Below are positions 20,902 through 22,218 of a stretch of 22,218 nt of DNA, piece by piece. A program made the translations under genes and the position numbers. Under the pieces are notes generated by a model. It worked only from the letters and a program-made list of their open reading frames with translations, made no database searches and was not told the origin of the DNA. The stretch is from JBBSDV01 sp038240335 (GTDB taxonomy: Bacteria > Chloroflexota > Dehalococcoidia > DSTF01 > JACRBR01), in contig JBBSDV010000024.1 in the NCBI GenBank assembly GCA_038240335.1, forward strand, positions 1 through 22,218, written 5' to 3'. How positions within the stretch are numbered: the stretch's first letter is position 1; every line of letters starts with the position of its first letter.

Positions 20902-22059
20902 CTAGGAGAGCCACTTGCGCGCCATCTGCTCGACGCCGGCGATGTCCGCGTACACGCGCTGCCGCATGCCCTCGCGCTGGTCGTCCGGCACCGGCGCTTC
21001 AGGCGCGGCGACCATCGCGCCGAACAGGAAGCCCACGATCTGCCAGATCGCCACCGCGACGATCTCGAACCCCTTGTACCACTGCGCGCGATCGATCGTC
21101 GCGCCGAGATGGCGCTCGAGCTCATCGAGGTAGAACTCGAGCAGCTCGGGCATGTTCGATGGATTCTGGTAAGTGAGGAAGCGCCCGACGTCGGCCGACG
21201 ATAGTCCCCAGCCGATGATCTCCCAGTCGATGACCACTGTCTGCGGCCGACCGTCGCCGTAGCGCATGCCAAGGTTGCGGTTGTCGAAGTCGTAGTGACA
21301 AAGGGTCAGCGGCATCCCCTCGATCGCGTCGAGCAACCGTTCCGGGTGGCGAAACAGGCGGTCGATCAGCGTGCGCGTATCGGGCTCGAGCGAGTTGAGC
21401 AGATTGCGAATGCCATCCGCCACCCAGGGCCACTCGCCCAGGACGTACCGTGTGGCCTCGCTCGGCTCCGGCACATCGTCGATCACCTCGACAACGAGCT
21501 TGTACCAGCAGTCGACCGGCGCGTTCAGGCTCATCAGCCACGGCTGCGCGAAGATGTCGTGACGCTCCCAGAACCGGGCATGAAACGCCGCCAGGTGCGA
21601 AAGGACGAGGCGGATCGTTTCGTCCGGCAGCGCGTCGACAATGCCGACGTTCTTCATGTCGTCCGAGACATCCTCGAGGAACGCCCAGTACTGACCGTGC
21701 TCGTCGTCGCGGATCACGTCGAGGTACGGATGGTGGAACGTATTGGGGATCTGGTCGAGCAGCCCCGTCTCGAACGCCAGCAATTCGCGGTGCTGCGTAT
21801 CGCCGATCAGCGTCGATACAGCATCGCGGGGTGGTCGCCGCCGCAGGATCATGTGCGCCGTGCCGTTGCCCGATGCCGATTCGTAATCGAAGTCGATGAT
21901 GTCGAACCGCTTGTCGCCGAACTTCGGATACGCAAACGGCTCCGACGCCCCCAATCGCACTGCCGTCACGCGCACTGCATCATCCCGCAGCAAGCGCCGC
22001 GCGGCGACGGTCAGGTGCTCCGGCCGGATCTCTTCGGGCGTCCGCGGCACATCGCTCAT
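20902..22059 (-). CDS. Aminoglycoside/choline-kinase-like phosphotransferase family protein
   Basis: The 385-residue protein has the APH/choline-kinase fold. N-terminal lobe strands include FDIIDFDYESASGNGTAHM. The catalytic loop is LTLCHYDFDNRNLGMR with the HxDxxxxN residues His255, Asp257 and Asn262. The metal-binding aspartate is in VVIDWEIIGWG (Asp278). A Glu/Asp-rich VLSHLAAFHARFW helix precedes the catalytic loop. Family members phosphorylate small molecules; this branch is often annotated 'phosphotransferase' without substrate and need not confer resistance. The start at 22059 has AGGAGGT 3 nt upstream; the in-frame ATG further upstream is ignored. The channel gene follows in the same direction. 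Confidence 0.85.
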   Translation of the reverse strand: MSDVPRTPEEIRPEHLTVAARRLLRDDAVRVTAVRLGASEPFAYPKFGDKRFDIIDFDYESASGNGTAHMILRRRPPRDAVSTLIGDTQHRELLAFETGLLDQIPNTFHHPYLDVIRDDEHGQYWAFLEDVSDDMKNVGIVDALPDETIRLVLSHLAAFHARFWERHDIFAQPWLMSLNAPVDCWYKLVVEVIDDVPEPSEATRYVLGEWPWVADGIRNLLNSLEPDTRTLIDRLFRHPERLLDAIEGMPLTLCHYDFDNRNLGMRYGDGRPQTVVIDWEIIGWGLSSADVGRFLTYQNPSNMPELLEFYLDELERHLGATIDRAQWYKGFEIVAVAIWQIVGFLFGAMVAAPEAPVPDDQREGMRQRVYADIAGVEQMARKWLS

Positions 22060-22078
22060 GCGACCTCCTCTGTGCGGG

Positions 22079-22084
22079 ATGATA
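22079..22084 (-). promoter_or_regulatory. Putative -10 box for the kinase-channel operon
   Basis: On the minus strand TATCAT precedes the AGGAGGT site and the ATG at 22059. Transcription would start near 22072, leaving a short leader of about 13 nt that still contains the Shine-Dalgarno. No good -35 is visible. Confidence 0.33.
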
Positions 22085-22147
22085 TCGCGTGCGTCGGAGA
22101 CCGTCGGCCTGCGTCGATCACCTGACGGCCCACGCATCCATCGCCGA

Positions 22148-22218
22148 TCACGGCGTCCACGTCACCGTGCCGCAGCGGCGGATCATGTGGCCGCCCGGAG
22201 TGATCGGCGTTTCTCCGA
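22148..22218 (-). CDS. Possible C-terminus of a truncated minus-strand gene
   Basis: A minus-strand frame open to the window end ends in TGA at 22148-22150 and reads GETPITPGGHMIRRCGTVTWTP. Its third codon positions are GC-rich, as in real genes here, but a plus-strand frame across the same bases is also open and GC3-rich. With only 22 codons the call is weak. Confidence 0.2.
   Translation of the reverse strand, partial: GETPITPGGHMIRRCGTVTWTP

Noticed and set aside
19809..21272. Single 487-residue minus-strand frame joining the channel to upstream sequence
   Set aside because: The upstream third is Ser/Arg-rich shadow sequence in another frame of the kinase gene; channel homology begins at the Met at 20888.
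20902..22059. Antibiotic-resistance determinant
   Set aside because: The kinase fold is present, but this family mostly acts on unknown metabolites; sequence gives no sign of aminoglycoside specificity or mobility.

Overview
The window is high-GC, densely coded bacterial chromosome. Gene content and order suggest Chloroflexota (Dehalococcoidia or a relative): rsmD and coaD followed by a DivIVA-like coiled-coil protein that starts in the style of Chloroflexota proteins, LLM-class flavin enzymes, a stand-alone LigD-type polymerase with a LigC-type ligase, and many intergenic heptamer repeats. This placement is an inference; a high-GC actinobacterium is the main alternative. No tRNA, rRNA, CRISPR array, transposase or phage gene was seen.

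Positions 1-15258 are all on the plus strand. The order is: a polysaccharide flippase (cut by the window start) overlapping a GT4 glycosyltransferase; ribD; a secreted protein with an N-terminal dockerin/EF-hand pair; a RodZ-like HTH-TM-PASTA protein; wecB (UDP-GlcNAc 2-epimerase); rsmD-coaD; a DivIVA-like coiled-coil protein; hisH and hisA; an FtsB/DivIC-like protein; two luciferase-like flavin oxidoreductases followed by an acetoacetate-decarboxylase-fold protein; and a LigD-type polymerase/primase. Three themes stand out: surface polysaccharide (flippase, GT, WecB), cell division and envelope shape (RodZ-PASTA, DivIVA-like, FtsB-like), and cofactor or amino-acid housekeeping (RibD, CoaD, HisH, HisA).

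From 15541 to 17400 the minus strand carries an ATP-dependent DNA ligase followed by a SAM methyltransferase, convergent with the polymerase. The polymerase and ligase make a plausible PrimPol/LigC-style repair pair; no Ku gene is visible. From 17752 to 19747 the plus strand carries a membrane-anchored protein with a pseudopilin-like tail, a small cytosolic sulfite-oxidase-fold molybdenum protein and a probable lipoprotein. From 19809 to 22059 the minus strand carries an aminoglycoside/choline-kinase-like protein followed 13 nt later by a pore-loop ion channel.

Several features are not explained by ordinary annotation. (1) Intergenic spaces hold degenerate tandem repeats with a 7-bp period, in at least three sequence families, sometimes forming the whole 5' leader of a gene. 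(2) Two division-type genes appear to lack a canonical start codon at the place where a strong Shine-Dalgarno sequence puts it (AUC for the DivIVA-like gene, CUG for the FtsB-like gene). (3) Five genes have a TANNNT box ending exactly 6-7 nt before ATG, the arrangement expected of leaderless transcripts. (4) Some enzymes have altered key residues: a zinc-ligand Cys-to-His change in RibD and loss of the Schiff-base lysine in the ADC-like protein.
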